DNA of 64,000 nucleotides from positions 62,001 through 126,000 of the forward strand of contig NZ_JACNYL010000003.1 of assembly GCF_014692525.1 (NCBI RefSeq), read 5' to 3'. Position 1 is the stretch's first letter. Every line of letters starts with the position of its first letter. This document shows, piece by piece, positions 25,048 to 35,036 of this stretch. Position numbers and translations under genes: made by a program. The stretch is from Sphingobacterium chuzhouense. GTDB taxonomy: Bacteria > Bacteroidota > Bacteroidia > Sphingobacteriales > Sphingobacteriaceae. The notes under the pieces were generated by a model that was not told the origin of the DNA, ran no database searches, and saw only the letters and a list, made by a program, of their open reading frames with translations.

Positions 25048-26169
25048 ATTTTCTATTAATTCCACATCACCCCCACATTCAGCAAATTCCGGAAAAGACA
25101 GCTCGACAATTGTCCCCTTATCTACCGAACTGGAAAGTGTGATTTTACCTTTAAGACGGATCATGATTTTCTTTACTACACACAATCCTATACCTGTTCC
25201 CGGAAAACCTTCCGTGTTCGAAGCACGATGAAATTGTTGAAAAACCGACTCCAACTCATTTTTCGGGATTCCGATGCCGTTGTCTTGTATCGTATACACG
25301 ATATATCCCGGCTGTTTTGAACTATTAATCTCTACGATAGGTTTCTTTTGTTTGGACGAGTATTTTACAGCATTGCTGATGATATTGAAAAATATTTGAT
25401 ATAATATCCCTTCATCTCCATATAAATGTTTTAATTGCCCGATTTTAAAAACACAATTGTTACTGTTATACAACGTTTGACTTTCGAGACATATGCTCCG
25501 AATAATCTTCTCTAACGAAACACATTCATTATTATATTTTAATATCCGAGCCTGGTTCAATTGTATTTTATGCCCTATGATTTGCTCGATGCTAGTAAGG
25601 GCATCTAAAATAACAGTAGTCCATTTATATTTCTCCGCACTGGTAAGTGTATTTTTCGTTTGCATATATTGTGCCCCCATCTTGGCTATGGATAGCGGAT
25701 TTTTCAAATCGTGCGATAAGGTTCTAGTCAATATCTCCAATTCATCATTAAACGCAAGGATAGCATCCTGTTCCTCTACCTTCTCTAAAGCATGACGACG
25801 TGAAGAGACATCTGTCGCCGTGTGGATTATAGCGTACGTTTTCCCATCTTCATCTAAGACAGCCTGATAAATAAAATCAAAATATTTAAGTTCCGTAACC
25901 TTGTTAATCGTCACATTTGCCGGGTATTCTTTTGCTTCGTACGTCTCCCCTGTTATCCAGACATTTTTCAGTATTTCCGTGAAGCCCTGCTCCGTAAATT
26001 CCGGAAAAGCCTCGCCAAAACATTGTCCGATAATTTCCTCATCACGCCCCCAAATTTCAAACATAGCGCTGTTAACAAACGCAATACGTATATCTGCTGT
26101 ATCATAAATAGCAGTAGCGCCCTTAGACTGTCTGAGGATTTCTAAAAAGAAGTTTTCATTTCGATTCAT
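25045..26169 (-). CDS. PAS-domain sensor histidine kinase
   Basis: A 374-residue cytoplasmic kinase without membrane segments. A PAS domain occupies about 10-125 (ATAIYDTADIRIAFVNSAMF). The dimerization/phosphoacceptor helix follows, with LSHDLKNPLS; its His is the phosphorylation site. The ATPase domain has NIISNAVKYSS (N box), QDNGIGIP (G1) and GTGIGLCVVKK (G2). All catalytic boxes are intact. No response regulator gene is nearby, so it is an orphan kinase; partner and signal are unknown. Confidence 0.93.
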   Translation of the reverse strand: MNRNENFFLEILRQSKGATAIYDTADIRIAFVNSAMFEIWGRDEEIIGQCFGEAFPEFTEQGFTEILKNVWITGETYEAKEYPANVTINKVTELKYFDFIYQAVLDEDGKTYAIIHTATDVSSRRHALEKVEEQDAILAFNDELEILTRTLSHDLKNPLSIAKMGAQYMQTKNTLTSAEKYKWTTVILDALTSIEQIIGHKIQLNQARILKYNNECVSLEKIIRSICLESQTLYNSNNCVFKIGQLKHLYGDEGILYQIFFNIISNAVKYSSKQKKPIVEINSSKQPGYIVYTIQDNGIGIPKNELESVFQQFHRASNTEGFPGTGIGLCVVKKIMIRLKGKITLSSSVDKGTIVELSFPEFAECGGDVELIEN

Positions 26170-26691
26170 TTCTATGATAAAGCAGAGGTATCAATTTATG
26201 CACAAGATAACAATTGTTAGGAAATTTTGTTTTGTTTTCGCTATTATAAAAACAAAGTGACAAAGCAGAAGTCGCTAAGTACTAAAATGGAGACAATACA
26301 TATATTAATTTTTATCGCAACAAAGCAAGCCGACTACGTCTGAATTAAACAAAAAATGTAAAAAATTGCAATAAACGACATAATTTTACGGTAAATACGC
26401 ACTTGTATCTAAGTTTTCAATGGTTTTATTGTCGTTCGTGCTATTTATACGCGTTAAAAAATAAAATACCTGTTTTACTATTAGCCATTAAACTATCTCC
26501 ATTTTAGAAAAATATGCTCGACAACCTTCTTTCTATGATTTGAGCTTTAAAGAAAAATCAACCGCCTACCCGTATTTTTATCGTTTTTCAAAATACGCAT
26601 CTGTTTAGCAGTTTTTTCGGATTAGTTTGCATTGTTTTTGTTCCACTCTTTCTAACACATTGAACGTAAACTAGATAAAAACATCAAGACT
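26170..26691. other. Intergenic region before the orphan ECF sigma gene
   Basis: 522 bases without a gene. It holds a distant perfect inverted repeat (CTAAAATGGAGA 26282-26293 with TCTCCATTTTAG 26496-26507) and a smaller one (CGTATTTT 26571-26578 with AAAATACG 26590-26597). The rest is AT-rich. It must contain the promoters of both divergent genes. Confidence 0.5.
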
Positions 26692-27204
26692 ATGGAAAGC
26701 AAAAAATTAAATCTAGCGTTATTAGAAAACCAAAGCATTCTAAAAAATATAGCGTTTAAGTTTACCAAAGACCCGGAAGAAATTAACGAACTTGTCCAGG
26801 AAACACTGGTTCGTTCTATTAAGTATCTCGACAATTTTTTCAATAACCCTAAACTGGTTTCATGGTTATATGTCATCATGAAGAATGTTTATATCAACCA
26901 TTATAGGCGCAATCAACGACATACGGAATACGAAAATTTCCAAAGTGCTGGATACAGAGAAGAAGGTTGTTCAGAACCGTTCACAACCAATACCGTAGAA
27001 GGAAAATTTGTGATGAAGGACATACGCGATGCATTAAAGAAGTTACCACAGGATCATTATGAACTTTTTGTACAATATATGGAAGGTTATAAATACCGTG
27101 AACTTTCCGATCATTTTGGTCTGCCCGAAGGCACCGTGAAAACTCGTATATATCATACACGAAAGTTTCTGCAGAAACAGTTATCGATATATAGAAAGGG
27201 ATAA
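26692..27204 (+). CDS. ECF-type RNA polymerase sigma factor (orphan)
   Basis: A 170-residue sigma factor. Region 2 lies at about 15-85 (DPEEINELVQETLVRSI; VSWLYVIMKNVYINHYRR) and region 4 at about 110-165 (LPQDHYELFVQYMEGYKYRELSDHFGLPEGTVKTRIYHTRKFL is the family pattern, shortened here to its order). No anti-sigma gene is adjacent on either side. The long upstream intergenic region may hold its regulation. Target genes are unknown. Confidence 0.9.
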   Translation: MESKKLNLALLENQSILKNIAFKFTKDPEEINELVQETLVRSIKYLDNFFNNPKLVSWLYVIMKNVYINHYRRNQRHTEYENFQSAGYREEGCSEPFTTNTVEGKFVMKDIRDALKKLPQDHYELFVQYMEGYKYRELSDHFGLPEGTVKTRIYHTRKFLQKQLSIYRKG

Positions 27205-27214
27205 GATGAGCAAA

Positions 27215-27233
27215 GACGTAGCATAGCTACGTC
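27215..27233. terminator. Hairpin between the convergent sigma factor and DoxX genes
   Basis: GACGTAGC (27215-27222) pairs with GCTACGTC (27226-27233) over an ATA loop. It lacks a clear T run, so termination is only likely from its position between convergent genes. Confidence 0.5.
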
Positions 27234-27239
27234 TCCACC

Positions 27240-27686
27240 TCAAATCGACCGTTTATATCCCGGTTTGTCCATTATATTATCCAACGAATACTTTCCAGAA
27301 CCTACAATTAAAAATACAAACAACAAAATTAGCACAACTAAAGAAATCCAAAACTCGGAATTTAGAAAGTTGAAACCGTTCGTAATATTTACAAAAAACA
27401 CAGCTCCAATAAGTATCGGTATTTGAAAAATTACCGCAAGACGTGTTTGAAAACCAAAAATAATAAATAACCCGCCAACAAGGTGAGCGAACACTACGTA
27501 ATGAACAGCTGACCATATAGAAAGCTGAAAGTTCGTTTGCCGAATAAGATCAGCGACTGCGTCGCGATCATTTACGAAACTTATTCCCTTAGCAAAAATA
27601 ACAATACCGAGAAAGATTCTTAAGATGTCCAGCCAACGCGGATGATGTGCATCACCCCATCGACCAATTTTTTGTACAAGATTCAT
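27240..27686 (-). CDS. DoxX-family membrane protein
   Basis: A 148-residue protein with four membrane helices, starting WLDILRIFLGIVIFAKGISF and with FAHLVGGLFIIFGFQTRLA in the second half, the usual DoxX pattern. DoxX proteins are linked to quinone- or thiol-related redox balance in the inner membrane, but the reaction is poorly defined. It is a single-gene unit. Length is typical. Confidence 0.85.
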   Translation of the reverse strand: MNLVQKIGRWGDAHHPRWLDILRIFLGIVIFAKGISFVNDRDAVADLIRQTNFQLSIWSAVHYVVFAHLVGGLFIIFGFQTRLAVIFQIPILIGAVFFVNITNGFNFLNSEFWISLVVLILLFVFLIVGSGKYSLDNIMDKPGYKRSI

Positions 27687-27784
27687 ATAACCTCCTTTTT
27701 GAACAAATGATCATTTATACCATTGTGATTTTAAAATACGGTTTATAAGCTATAGTATTTCGTACAAAAATCGTGCTTAATTAA

Positions 27785-27819
27785 AAAGGAGGTCAACATC
27801 TCTGCTGTTGACCTCCTTT
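27785..27819 (-). terminator. Terminator of the RND efflux operon
   Basis: A 14-bp perfect stem (27785-27798 with 27806-27819) with a 7-base loop. On the minus strand it is followed by TTTTTAATTAA, so it ends the efflux operon transcript. Confidence 0.88.
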
Positions 27820-27844
27820 GTTTATTTAGTTCGTGATTCTAAAA

Positions 27845-30800
27845 CTAATATTTGACTTCCATCTCATCCACGTAGTCTTCGTTTTCTACATAATCCGCCA
27901 CCATCAATTCAGCATAATTCTCTTTTTCTTTTTTGCCAAACCGTCTCTTAATACCGTCGAATATTGAATACACGACAGGTACAACGACTAACGTCAGGAA
28001 GAGCGATGATAGTAATCCTCCGATAATCACAATGGCGAGTCCTCTATTCATATCCGCACCATCACCTTGTGCCAATGCAATAGGGGTCATACCGACAACC
28101 ATTGCAATCGTTGTCATGAGAATAGGACGGAAACGTGCATGGTTTGCAGCAATAAGTGCGTCATACGTGTTGGCACCGGCATCTTTTCGGTGGTTGGCAA
28201 AATCAACTAAAAGAATGGCATTCTTTGCTACCAAACCGATCAACATAATAATACCAAGGATGGTAAAAATGTTCAAAGTTTGGTTTGCTAACGCTAACGC
28301 CAGCAACGCGCCGATGAAAGACAATGGAATAGAGAATAAGACAACGAAAGGCGTCATAAAGCTATCGTAAAGAGCTACCATGACCAGATACACCAACAGG
28401 ATCGCTGCTATTAAAGCAACCCCTAATGTACCAAATCCTTCCTCTTGGTTCTCCATGTTACCCCCCCACATATAAGAAACTCCAGGTTTCAATGTGATGG
28501 TGTTATTGTCAATCTGATTCTTGATCTCTGCTTCCCATTCGGTTGCTACCGTACCTACCGGACGGCCAACTACCTGTGCCTGTACAGACACGGATGGAGA
28601 TTTATCCCTACGTTCCAATAAACTAGGCCCAGAAGCATAGGTAACGTCTGCAAATTGTTCTAATTTAATTGCCTGTCCTCCCTGATTGATAAATTTTAAG
28701 TTCCGTACGTCATCAATATTTCCTCGGCCAAACTCGTCATAACGGATATTAATATCATATTCCGTATCACCTGCACGGTATTTGGTATCCGTGTTTCCCG
28801 AAAACGCTGTTTGCATCGTCATACCTACCGTTGCTACATTCAGTCCCAACGTATTCATTTTATCCCGATCAACTTGTACACTAATTTCAGGATTACCGTC
28901 TTCGGATGTTAATTCGATTTCTGAAGCACCGGATACACCACGTAACACATCAGCGAATATACGCGCTGTCTCCAATGCATCCTCCGGAGAAGCGCCCACA
29001 ACAGTCATCATCAATGGTGCTTGTTCTGCTCCCATAATCCCCATATTGACCGTCTTTAGCTTCGCTCCCACCAATACATTTTCCATCTCACGCTTCAACT
29101 TTGCAGAATAAACCTTGGTGGATTCTGTTTTGTTATACCCGTTTTCTAAGATAATATGAATCTCGGCTTTATATTTTGTACCACCTACATTCATCATCCC
29201 ATCAGACGCCTGCCCCACTGTTGTAATCATCCGTTCAATTTCCGGCTTCTGCGCTAAATAATTTTCTGCCTTTTGAACCATGAAGTTCGTTTGTTCTAGT
29301 GAAGCATCTTTGTTTATCTCCATTTGTAGATAAAACTCGCCTTTGTCGTTACCAGGGAAGAAGTCTGAACCAATATACCCCATACCAACCAATGCGAAGG
29401 AAGCAAATAGTAATCCTACAGAAATAAGCAATACAATTACTTTATTCAACCGACTTCTCAATGACCATTTTAATATACCCGAAATCCAGTGAGTAAGTCC
29501 CGTAAGCCCGTTTTCAAAACCGTGTAAGATGCCACCAAAGAACGATTTTTTATTGATATGGGACAGTTTTCCCATACGGGAATACAACCAAGGTACAATC
29601 GTAAATGATACCAGGAACGAGAGCAATGTTGAAACCATTACGGTAACGCAGAACTGACGTAGGATATCGGATACTAAACCCGATGACATAGCAATAGGTA
29701 AGAACACTACGACGATAACAAGGGTAATGGCAGAAACTGTAAAACCAATTTCTTTCGCACCATCATAGGAAGCACGCACTTTATTCTTGCCCATTTCCAT
29801 ATGGCGGTGTATATTTTCAATTACCACAATCGCATCATCCACCAGAATACCCACTACCAATGATAATCCTAAAAGCGACATCAAATTCAACGTGTAGCCC
29901 AACATATTTAAGAAAATAAATGTGGCTATCAATGATAATGGAATAGCAACCACCGCAATAAACGCATCACGCAAACTGTGGAGGAAAAACAGCATGATAA
30001 ATGCGACCAAAGCGATTGCAATCATCAAGTCATGGATTACATTATTCGCCGCGGTCAATGTGTAGTCAGTCGTATCGTTCGCAATGATAATATTGACACC
30101 CTCTGTTTTGTAATCCGAATTCACGATACCGATCTCTTCTTTCACTAATTCCGAGACCGCCACCGCATTCGCATCGGATTGCTTAAACACCTGCATCAAG
30201 ATTGTGTTTTTACGATCTATACGTGATATCTTCTCAATATCTTTGATACCGTCTTGTACGTCCGCAATATCGCGCAGACGAATTGCCGCTCCTCCCGGGG
30301 TTGTGATCGGCAGATCGCGTAACTCGTCTATACTTGTAAATTTACCTGCCAAACGTAGTGTAGTCTGATTGTCGCGTGTCCGCACATTACCTGTCGGGAA
30401 ATCGAGATTGGAAGAAGCAATAGCTTGTTGTACCTGCGAAACAGAAAGACCATACCCCTCCAATTTGTTGGGATCCACGCTAACTTGGATTTCACGTTCT
30501 TCTCCCCCGATCATATCCACCTTTGCTACACCGTTGATACGAGCAAAAACAGGTTGAATCTTTTGATCTAATAGATCGTATAAGTCTTTTTCAGACAAAT
30601 TGGATGTCACCGAAAGGTTCATAATCGGCACGTCATCCAACGAAAACTTAGACAAAGCGGGTGTTTCCACGTCGTCCGGAAACTCGTTGACAACAGCGTT
30701 TATTTTACGCTGTGCATCAGTGAGCAGGAAGTTGACATCCGCCCCCGTATTGAGCTGAATCATAACCACGGAAACGGATTCCATCGATTTAGATTCTATC

Positions 30801-31036
30801 TTCTTCACGTTCTCCAACGAGGCAACTGCGTCCTCTACAACCTTCGTCACGGAAGTTTCCACCTCAGAGGGAGCAGCTCCCGGATATATTGTCTGTACGG
30901 TGATAACATTAACCTCAAATTTCGGCACGAGCTCGTACCCCATTTGGGTATAAGAGAATATTCCACCAAGCGTAAGTATAATAAATAATACTATAATTAT
31001 ACTCGGTCTCTTTATCGATATTTCAGAAATTTTCAT
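27845..31036 (-). CDS. RND efflux transporter permease (AcrB/MexB superfamily)
   Basis: A 1063-residue inner-membrane pump subunit with 12 predicted helices and two large periplasmic loops. It starts MKISEISIKRPSIIIVLF, typical of the family. The proton-relay pair is visible in helix 4, VGILVDDAIVVIENIHRHM. The repeat structure and length are normal. With the adaptor and TolC-like proteins encoded upstream on the same strand, it forms a tripartite exporter driven by protons. Substrate is unknown: it belongs to the broad HAE-type group used for drugs, dyes or lipids. It is the last gene of the TetR-TolC-MFP-RND operon. Confidence 0.94.
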   Translation of the reverse strand: MKISEISIKRPSIIIVLFIILTLGGIFSYTQMGYELVPKFEVNVITVQTIYPGAAPSEVETSVTKVVEDAVASLENVKKIESKSMESVSVVMIQLNTGADVNFLLTDAQRKINAVVNEFPDDVETPALSKFSLDDVPIMNLSVTSNLSEKDLYDLLDQKIQPVFARINGVAKVDMIGGEEREIQVSVDPNKLEGYGLSVSQVQQAIASSNLDFPTGNVRTRDNQTTLRLAGKFTSIDELRDLPITTPGGAAIRLRDIADVQDGIKDIEKISRIDRKNTILMQVFKQSDANAVAVSELVKEEIGIVNSDYKTEGVNIIIANDTTDYTLTAANNVIHDLMIAIALVAFIMLFFLHSLRDAFIAVVAIPLSLIATFIFLNMLGYTLNLMSLLGLSLVVGILVDDAIVVIENIHRHMEMGKNKVRASYDGAKEIGFTVSAITLVIVVVFLPIAMSSGLVSDILRQFCVTVMVSTLLSFLVSFTIVPWLYSRMGKLSHINKKSFFGGILHGFENGLTGLTHWISGILKWSLRSRLNKVIVLLISVGLLFASFALVGMGYIGSDFFPGNDKGEFYLQMEINKDASLEQTNFMVQKAENYLAQKPEIERMITTVGQASDGMMNVGGTKYKAEIHIILENGYNKTESTKVYSAKLKREMENVLVGAKLKTVNMGIMGAEQAPLMMTVVGASPEDALETARIFADVLRGVSGASEIELTSEDGNPEISVQVDRDKMNTLGLNVATVGMTMQTAFSGNTDTKYRAGDTEYDINIRYDEFGRGNIDDVRNLKFINQGGQAIKLEQFADVTYASGPSLLERRDKSPSVSVQAQVVGRPVGTVATEWEAEIKNQIDNNTITLKPGVSYMWGGNMENQEEGFGTLGVALIAAILLVYLVMVALYDSFMTPFVVLFSIPLSFIGALLALALANQTLNIFTILGIIMLIGLVAKNAILLVDFANHRKDAGANTYDALIAANHARFRPILMTTIAMVVGMTPIALAQGDGADMNRGLAIVIIGGLLSSLFLTLVVVPVVYSIFDGIKRRFGKKEKENYAELMVADYVENEDYVDEMEVKY

Positions 31037-31062
31037 TGAAATAAATTTTTCTACCCTACTTC

Positions 31063-32121
31063 TTATTTAATAATTTCTACCGGTGTGCCTTCCAAAAGAT
31101 TGATTTGGCCGGAAGTCACGACAACCGTACCTTTTTCTAAACCAGAAACAATTTCGATATAATCGCCAAAGCTTCTTCCAGATACCACATTTTTCATTAC
31201 AGCTTTTCCATCTTCAATGGCAAAGATTTGATTAGAGCTCACACTTCCTACAAAGGCGTTACGTGGTACGACTAATGCGTTAACAGATTGTTCACTCCCG
31301 AAATAAGCAGTGCCATACATCCCGGCTTTCAAATCGTTATTTGCATTGTTCTTTATCTCTAATTCCACAGGGAAGTTCAAGCTACCATCTGCTTTAGGCG
31401 CTACAAACGTTACGATACCATTAAATGTTTGGTTAGGCAATACAGGTGATTCTACTTTAACACTCTGCCCTAACTTCGTCTGCCCGATATTTTTCTCGTC
31501 CACATTTATTTTCAACTTTAACGTAGAAACATTGACTACTTCAAACAATTCCTGTCCGGGACTTACATAAGAACCAGGCTCAATATTTCTCTTGTTAATA
31601 ACGCCAGCAAAGGAAGCTGTGATATTTACATCTGAAGCTGACAACTGTGCTGATTTCAAGTTATTTTTTGCATTTTCCAACTGAAGTTTCACCTGATCCA
31701 ACTGCTGTTTGGTGACTCCACCGGTAGAAAAAGCACTTTCAAAACGAGCAACTTCTGCTTCTGCATTATTGTATGTTGCTTGTGCATTTGTCACGTTGAC
31801 ATTCTGTTTGTCACCATCGATGATCGCTAAGGTCTGACCAGCTCTTACATAGGCACCTTCCTCCACAAGTACACGAACGACCTTACCTGACGCTTCCGCC
31901 GATAACATCACTTCTTGTTTAGGAGCAAACACACCATTCGTTATATATTGTGCGTTTACATCTTTAAAATCTGCTGTATCAGCACGAACGGCGACCGCTG
32001 CGTTTTGAATGGCTACCGTAGCTGTATCAGCTTCGTTTTTCGCCTTGTTCTGATTCAAAATAAACACGATCCCTACTAAAACAGCAGCAATGATGATTAC
32101 CGTTAAAATTACCCGTTTCAT
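31063..32121 (-). CDS. RND periplasmic adaptor (membrane fusion protein)
   Basis: A 352-residue adaptor. An N-terminal membrane anchor (VILTVIIIAAVLVGIVFIL) is followed by half-lipoyl motifs (VLVEEGAYVRAGQTLAIIDG; PGSYVSPGQELFEV), a coiled-coil hairpin between them (about 100-155) and a beta-barrel domain. It links the permease to the outer-membrane channel. It lies 26 bases from the permease gene and 25 from the TolC-like gene. Confidence 0.93.
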   Translation of the reverse strand: MKRVILTVIIIAAVLVGIVFILNQNKAKNEADTATVAIQNAAVAVRADTADFKDVNAQYITNGVFAPKQEVMLSAEASGKVVRVLVEEGAYVRAGQTLAIIDGDKQNVNVTNAQATYNNAEAEVARFESAFSTGGVTKQQLDQVKLQLENAKNNLKSAQLSASDVNITASFAGVINKRNIEPGSYVSPGQELFEVVNVSTLKLKINVDEKNIGQTKLGQSVKVESPVLPNQTFNGIVTFVAPKADGSLNFPVELEIKNNANNDLKAGMYGTAYFGSEQSVNALVVPRNAFVGSVSSNQIFAIEDGKAVMKNVVSGRSFGDYIEIVSGLEKGTVVVTSGQINLLEGTPVEIIK

Positions 32122-32146
32122 ATTTGTTATGTTATAAATAAGTTGA

Positions 32147-33478
32147 TTATTCGTTAATTAATGTTTTTAAATTTCCGTTTGCTTTGATAAGCTGTATTTC
32201 TGCTAATTTATAGTCTAGCAAGGACGTATTCAGATTCGTCTCTGCATCTGCTAATGCCTTCTCTGCATCTAGCAAATCTGTTAACGTTGCTAAACCGTTA
32301 TTATAGTTGTTTTGTGTATCGCTCAAAACTTCTTTAGCAAGCACTACATTTCTGCGATTTGCATCAACAGTCAAGAGACTATTCTTGATTTGTGTTTTTG
32401 CATTTTCATTTGCCAAGGTAATCCCTAGTTTCGTGTCCTCCAACGCTACTTGCGCTTTTCGGATATCAATATCTGCTTGATTAATCCGAGCTTTTGTAGC
32501 ACCACCGGTAAAAATCGGTATCGACAAATTCAGACCGATACTTGATGTCTTCGGCCACATAAAATCCCCTCCTATCGGGAAGCCTTTACCAAACCCCGTA
32601 AACCCGAAATCAGTTCCCAAAGACAATTGAGGATATAGGTCTGCCTTTTTTGCTTTCTTATTCAGTTCGTACAATTCGATTTGTTTTATACTTAGTTGGA
32701 TTTCCGATCTATTTTCAATATTGTTCGTTTCCAAAGAAATTGCTGGATTTATCTCAAACGTTTCGTCAGGTAAATCGATATCACGTTCCATCGGCATACC
32801 TATTGCAAACTTTAAGGCATTTTTTTTCATCTCCAAAGCACTCAATACCTGTTGTTTTTGGGACTCCAGATTATTAACAGCTACGGAAAGCCGATCTAAA
32901 TCAATCTTTTTTGCTAAACCGGCGTCCACCATACCATTAATAATTCGATGGGTCTTACTCGTGTTTTCCAAATTGTTTTGGATAGTCTGCAACTGCAGTT
33001 GTGTTTGAAAAATATCGTAATAAGAATTGGAAACTTTTTCAATCAATTGTTCATCTGTTAATTGCGCATTAACCTGATAGAATTCTCTAGTCGTTTTTGC
33101 AGCCTTCAATCCTGTAAAAAGAGATTGGTTAAACAATTGCTGGTTCAATGAGACCACAGCATTCGAATTCCAGGGCAGACCCATTCTCGCCGTGATAACC
33201 TGTCCATCCATATCAATGACCATTTCAGGAATTAGAATGTTATATTTCAATGATCCTGATGCATTGATCTGGGGTAAGGCTCCCGCACGTACCTCATCAA
33301 TTTGATATTGTGCATTTTCAACATCTAGCTTCGCTGTTTTTGCTTCTGCTTTATGTTCCAGCGCAAATTTTATCGCTTCTTCAAGCGTCAGTGTTTCTTG
33401 CGCTTTCAATGAGTTCACCTGAAAAAGCAAACCTACCGCTAAAACACCTAAATATTTAAATCCCATTTTTGAAAACAT
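32147..33478 (-). CDS. TolC-family outer membrane efflux protein
   Basis: A 443-residue protein with a signal peptide (LGVLAVGLLFQVNSLKAQ) and two repeats of long amphipathic helices typical of TolC (LTLEEAIKFALEHKAEAKTA; NNGLATLTDLLDAEKALAD). It forms the trimeric outer-membrane channel of the efflux system. It lies between the regulator and adaptor genes; spacing is 11 and 25 bases. Confidence 0.92.
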   Translation of the reverse strand: MFSKMGFKYLGVLAVGLLFQVNSLKAQETLTLEEAIKFALEHKAEAKTAKLDVENAQYQIDEVRAGALPQINASGSLKYNILIPEMVIDMDGQVITARMGLPWNSNAVVSLNQQLFNQSLFTGLKAAKTTREFYQVNAQLTDEQLIEKVSNSYYDIFQTQLQLQTIQNNLENTSKTHRIINGMVDAGLAKKIDLDRLSVAVNNLESQKQQVLSALEMKKNALKFAIGMPMERDIDLPDETFEINPAISLETNNIENRSEIQLSIKQIELYELNKKAKKADLYPQLSLGTDFGFTGFGKGFPIGGDFMWPKTSSIGLNLSIPIFTGGATKARINQADIDIRKAQVALEDTKLGITLANENAKTQIKNSLLTVDANRRNVVLAKEVLSDTQNNYNNGLATLTDLLDAEKALADAETNLNTSLLDYKLAEIQLIKANGNLKTLINE

Positions 33479-33489
33479 GACCTGTAAAA

Positions 33490-34095
33490 CTAATTTTCCT
33501 CTTTTATTTTATTGTTAAATATAAATTTTGTCGCTTTCTTTTGACTTTCTAGTATCACATCTACATTTCTCGCATTCGGAACGCCAGAAATCATGTCAGA
33601 TACACTACGGATAAGGCTTAACCCTTCCATGATTTCCGTGTAGGATGTCGCTGCTTCTTCAATAGAATGTACCTCGACTTCACCATGTTTTGTTGCTCGT
33701 TCCAATAAATCCTCTACGATACCGATATTTTTTTGATGAAACTGTTCTAAAAGTGTACCTATCCCTTGCCCTTTTATCCATTCCAAATTTTCATTTATGT
33801 GGAGAACATAGTAGTCCTTCAAAAAATCAGCCTTAACCTCCAGTAATTTGCACAAAACATCTAATAAGCTCCCATCATATTGATTGAGAACCGCATATTG
33901 CTGTGTAAGAATTTCATCCGAGATATATGCTAAGACATCTTTTATCAACGCGTTTTTATCGGGATAGTAGTAATATAAATTGGCTTTTGTGATATTCAAA
34001 TCCATCGCAATCTCGCTCATCGTGGTCTTATTAAAGCCATAATGAGAGAACCTTTTGAGAGCTGTCTGAATGATCTGTTCCTTTTTACTATCCAT
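33490..34095 (-). CDS. TetR/AcrR-family repressor of the efflux operon
   Basis: About 201 residues. The N-terminal HTH reads TMSEIAMDLNITKANLYYYY, a classic TetR pattern; the C-terminal part is the helical ligand-binding and dimerization domain. I chose ATG 34095 (MDSKKEQIIQTALKRF); the frame is open up to 34182 but the extra stretch is hydrophobic and non-conserved. As first gene of the efflux operon it probably represses its own promoter in response to an exported compound. Confidence 0.9.
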   Translation of the reverse strand: MDSKKEQIIQTALKRFSHYGFNKTTMSEIAMDLNITKANLYYYYPDKNALIKDVLAYISDEILTQQYAVLNQYDGSLLDVLCKLLEVKADFLKDYYVLHINENLEWIKGQGIGTLLEQFHQKNIGIVEDLLERATKHGEVEVHSIEEAATSYTEIMEGLSLIRSVSDMISGVPNARNVDVILESQKKATKFIFNNKIKEEN

Positions 34096-34236
34096 TCTTA
34101 ACTTTATACTTTTTGACTTTTTTCTAAAAACGTTCAAAAGTATAAAAACAAAATGGAATCGCAGGAAACAATTTATCAACAAATTGTAATCTTACTGTAA
34201 ATTAACTTTTGGCGGGCAAAACGGCGGTGTTAACTC

Positions 34237-34899
34237 TTACATGGCGTTTATTTGTTTCTGGAATTTGCGCTTATCAAATTTATACAGTCTAGCTGCACGG
34301 TACGAAACACCCTTTTGTACTTCGGGCAATTCCTTGAGAAACCCAGCGTTAGCTATTTTCTTACGGAAATTCCGCTTGTCGAGCGTCTTCCCTAAAATGG
34401 CTTCATATACTTGTTGCAACTGCGTTAATGTAAATTTCTCAGGCAGAAGTTCGTATACCGCAGTCGAATAGTTAATGGTATGCTTTAACTTTTGCAGACT
34501 TTGCTGAACAATTTGAGCATGATCAAAAGCGAGGTCGGGCAGTTGGTCTATGGCGAACCATTTTGCTTGACGCATATACGAGGTCATCGGCTTAATCTTG
34601 GATTTTACATCCTCATATTTCACAATAGTTGAAAAAGCAACGGTCAATATTCGTCCTTCGGGATGCCGTTTCACACCTGCGAACGCCCCCAATTGCTCCA
34701 TGAAAATATCCTTTAATCCCGTGTGTTCATAAAGAATACGTTTCACTGCATCCTCCATCTCCTCATCCTTCTGGGCGAAGAAACCAGGTAAAGCCCACCA
34801 ATCTTTGTAGGGATAAACATTTCTTTCGGTTAATAATAGCTGAAGCTTACCTTCGTTAAAACTGTATATTACACAGTCTATGGTGAAATGAGTTTGCAA
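34237..34899 (-). CDS. NrtR-like Nudix-domain transcriptional regulator with degenerate Nudix box
   Basis: A 220-residue protein with an N-terminal Nudix domain (about 1-135) and a C-terminal winged helix (about 150-220, FTLTQLQQVYEAILG; RNFRKKIANAGFL). The Nudix box reads GFFAQKDEEMEDAVKRILYEHTG. Compared with the GG...REUxEE consensus, the second Gly is Phe and two catalytic Glu are Ile and His, so hydrolysis is unlikely and ligand sensing more likely. This matches the NrtR/AraR regulator group known in Bacteroidota (established). It is divergent from pfkA, with the palindromic site at 34999-35015 between them, which makes it the best candidate binder. Confidence 0.85.
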   Translation of the reverse strand: MQTHFTIDCVIYSFNEGKLQLLLTERNVYPYKDWWALPGFFAQKDEEMEDAVKRILYEHTGLKDIFMEQLGAFAGVKRHPEGRILTVAFSTIVKYEDVKSKIKPMTSYMRQAKWFAIDQLPDLAFDHAQIVQQSLQKLKHTINYSTAVYELLPEKFTLTQLQQVYEAILGKTLDKRNFRKKIANAGFLKELPEVQKGVSYRAARLYKFDKRKFQKQINAM

Positions 34900-34998
34900 A
34901 ACAATTGATTTTTTAAATCTGTAAGTATAACTTATTTATATTCTATGAATATTTGCCAATATTATCATAATAATCCAAAAAAAACAAAAAAAATTTAA

Positions 34999-35025
34999 TA
35001 GTGTAAAAAATACACACTATATTCG
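34999..35025 (+). promoter_or_regulatory. pfkA promoter with 17-base operator-like palindrome
   Basis: TAGTGTAAAAAATACAC (34999-35015) holds the inverted repeat GTGTA-N5-TACAC. It is followed two bases later by the -7-like TATATTCG (35018-35025). The same 17 bases occur at 45482-45498 and 58812-58828. The start site would be only a few bases before the pfkA ATG at 35037. Confidence 0.75.
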
Positions 35026-35036
35026 TAGAACCTAAA

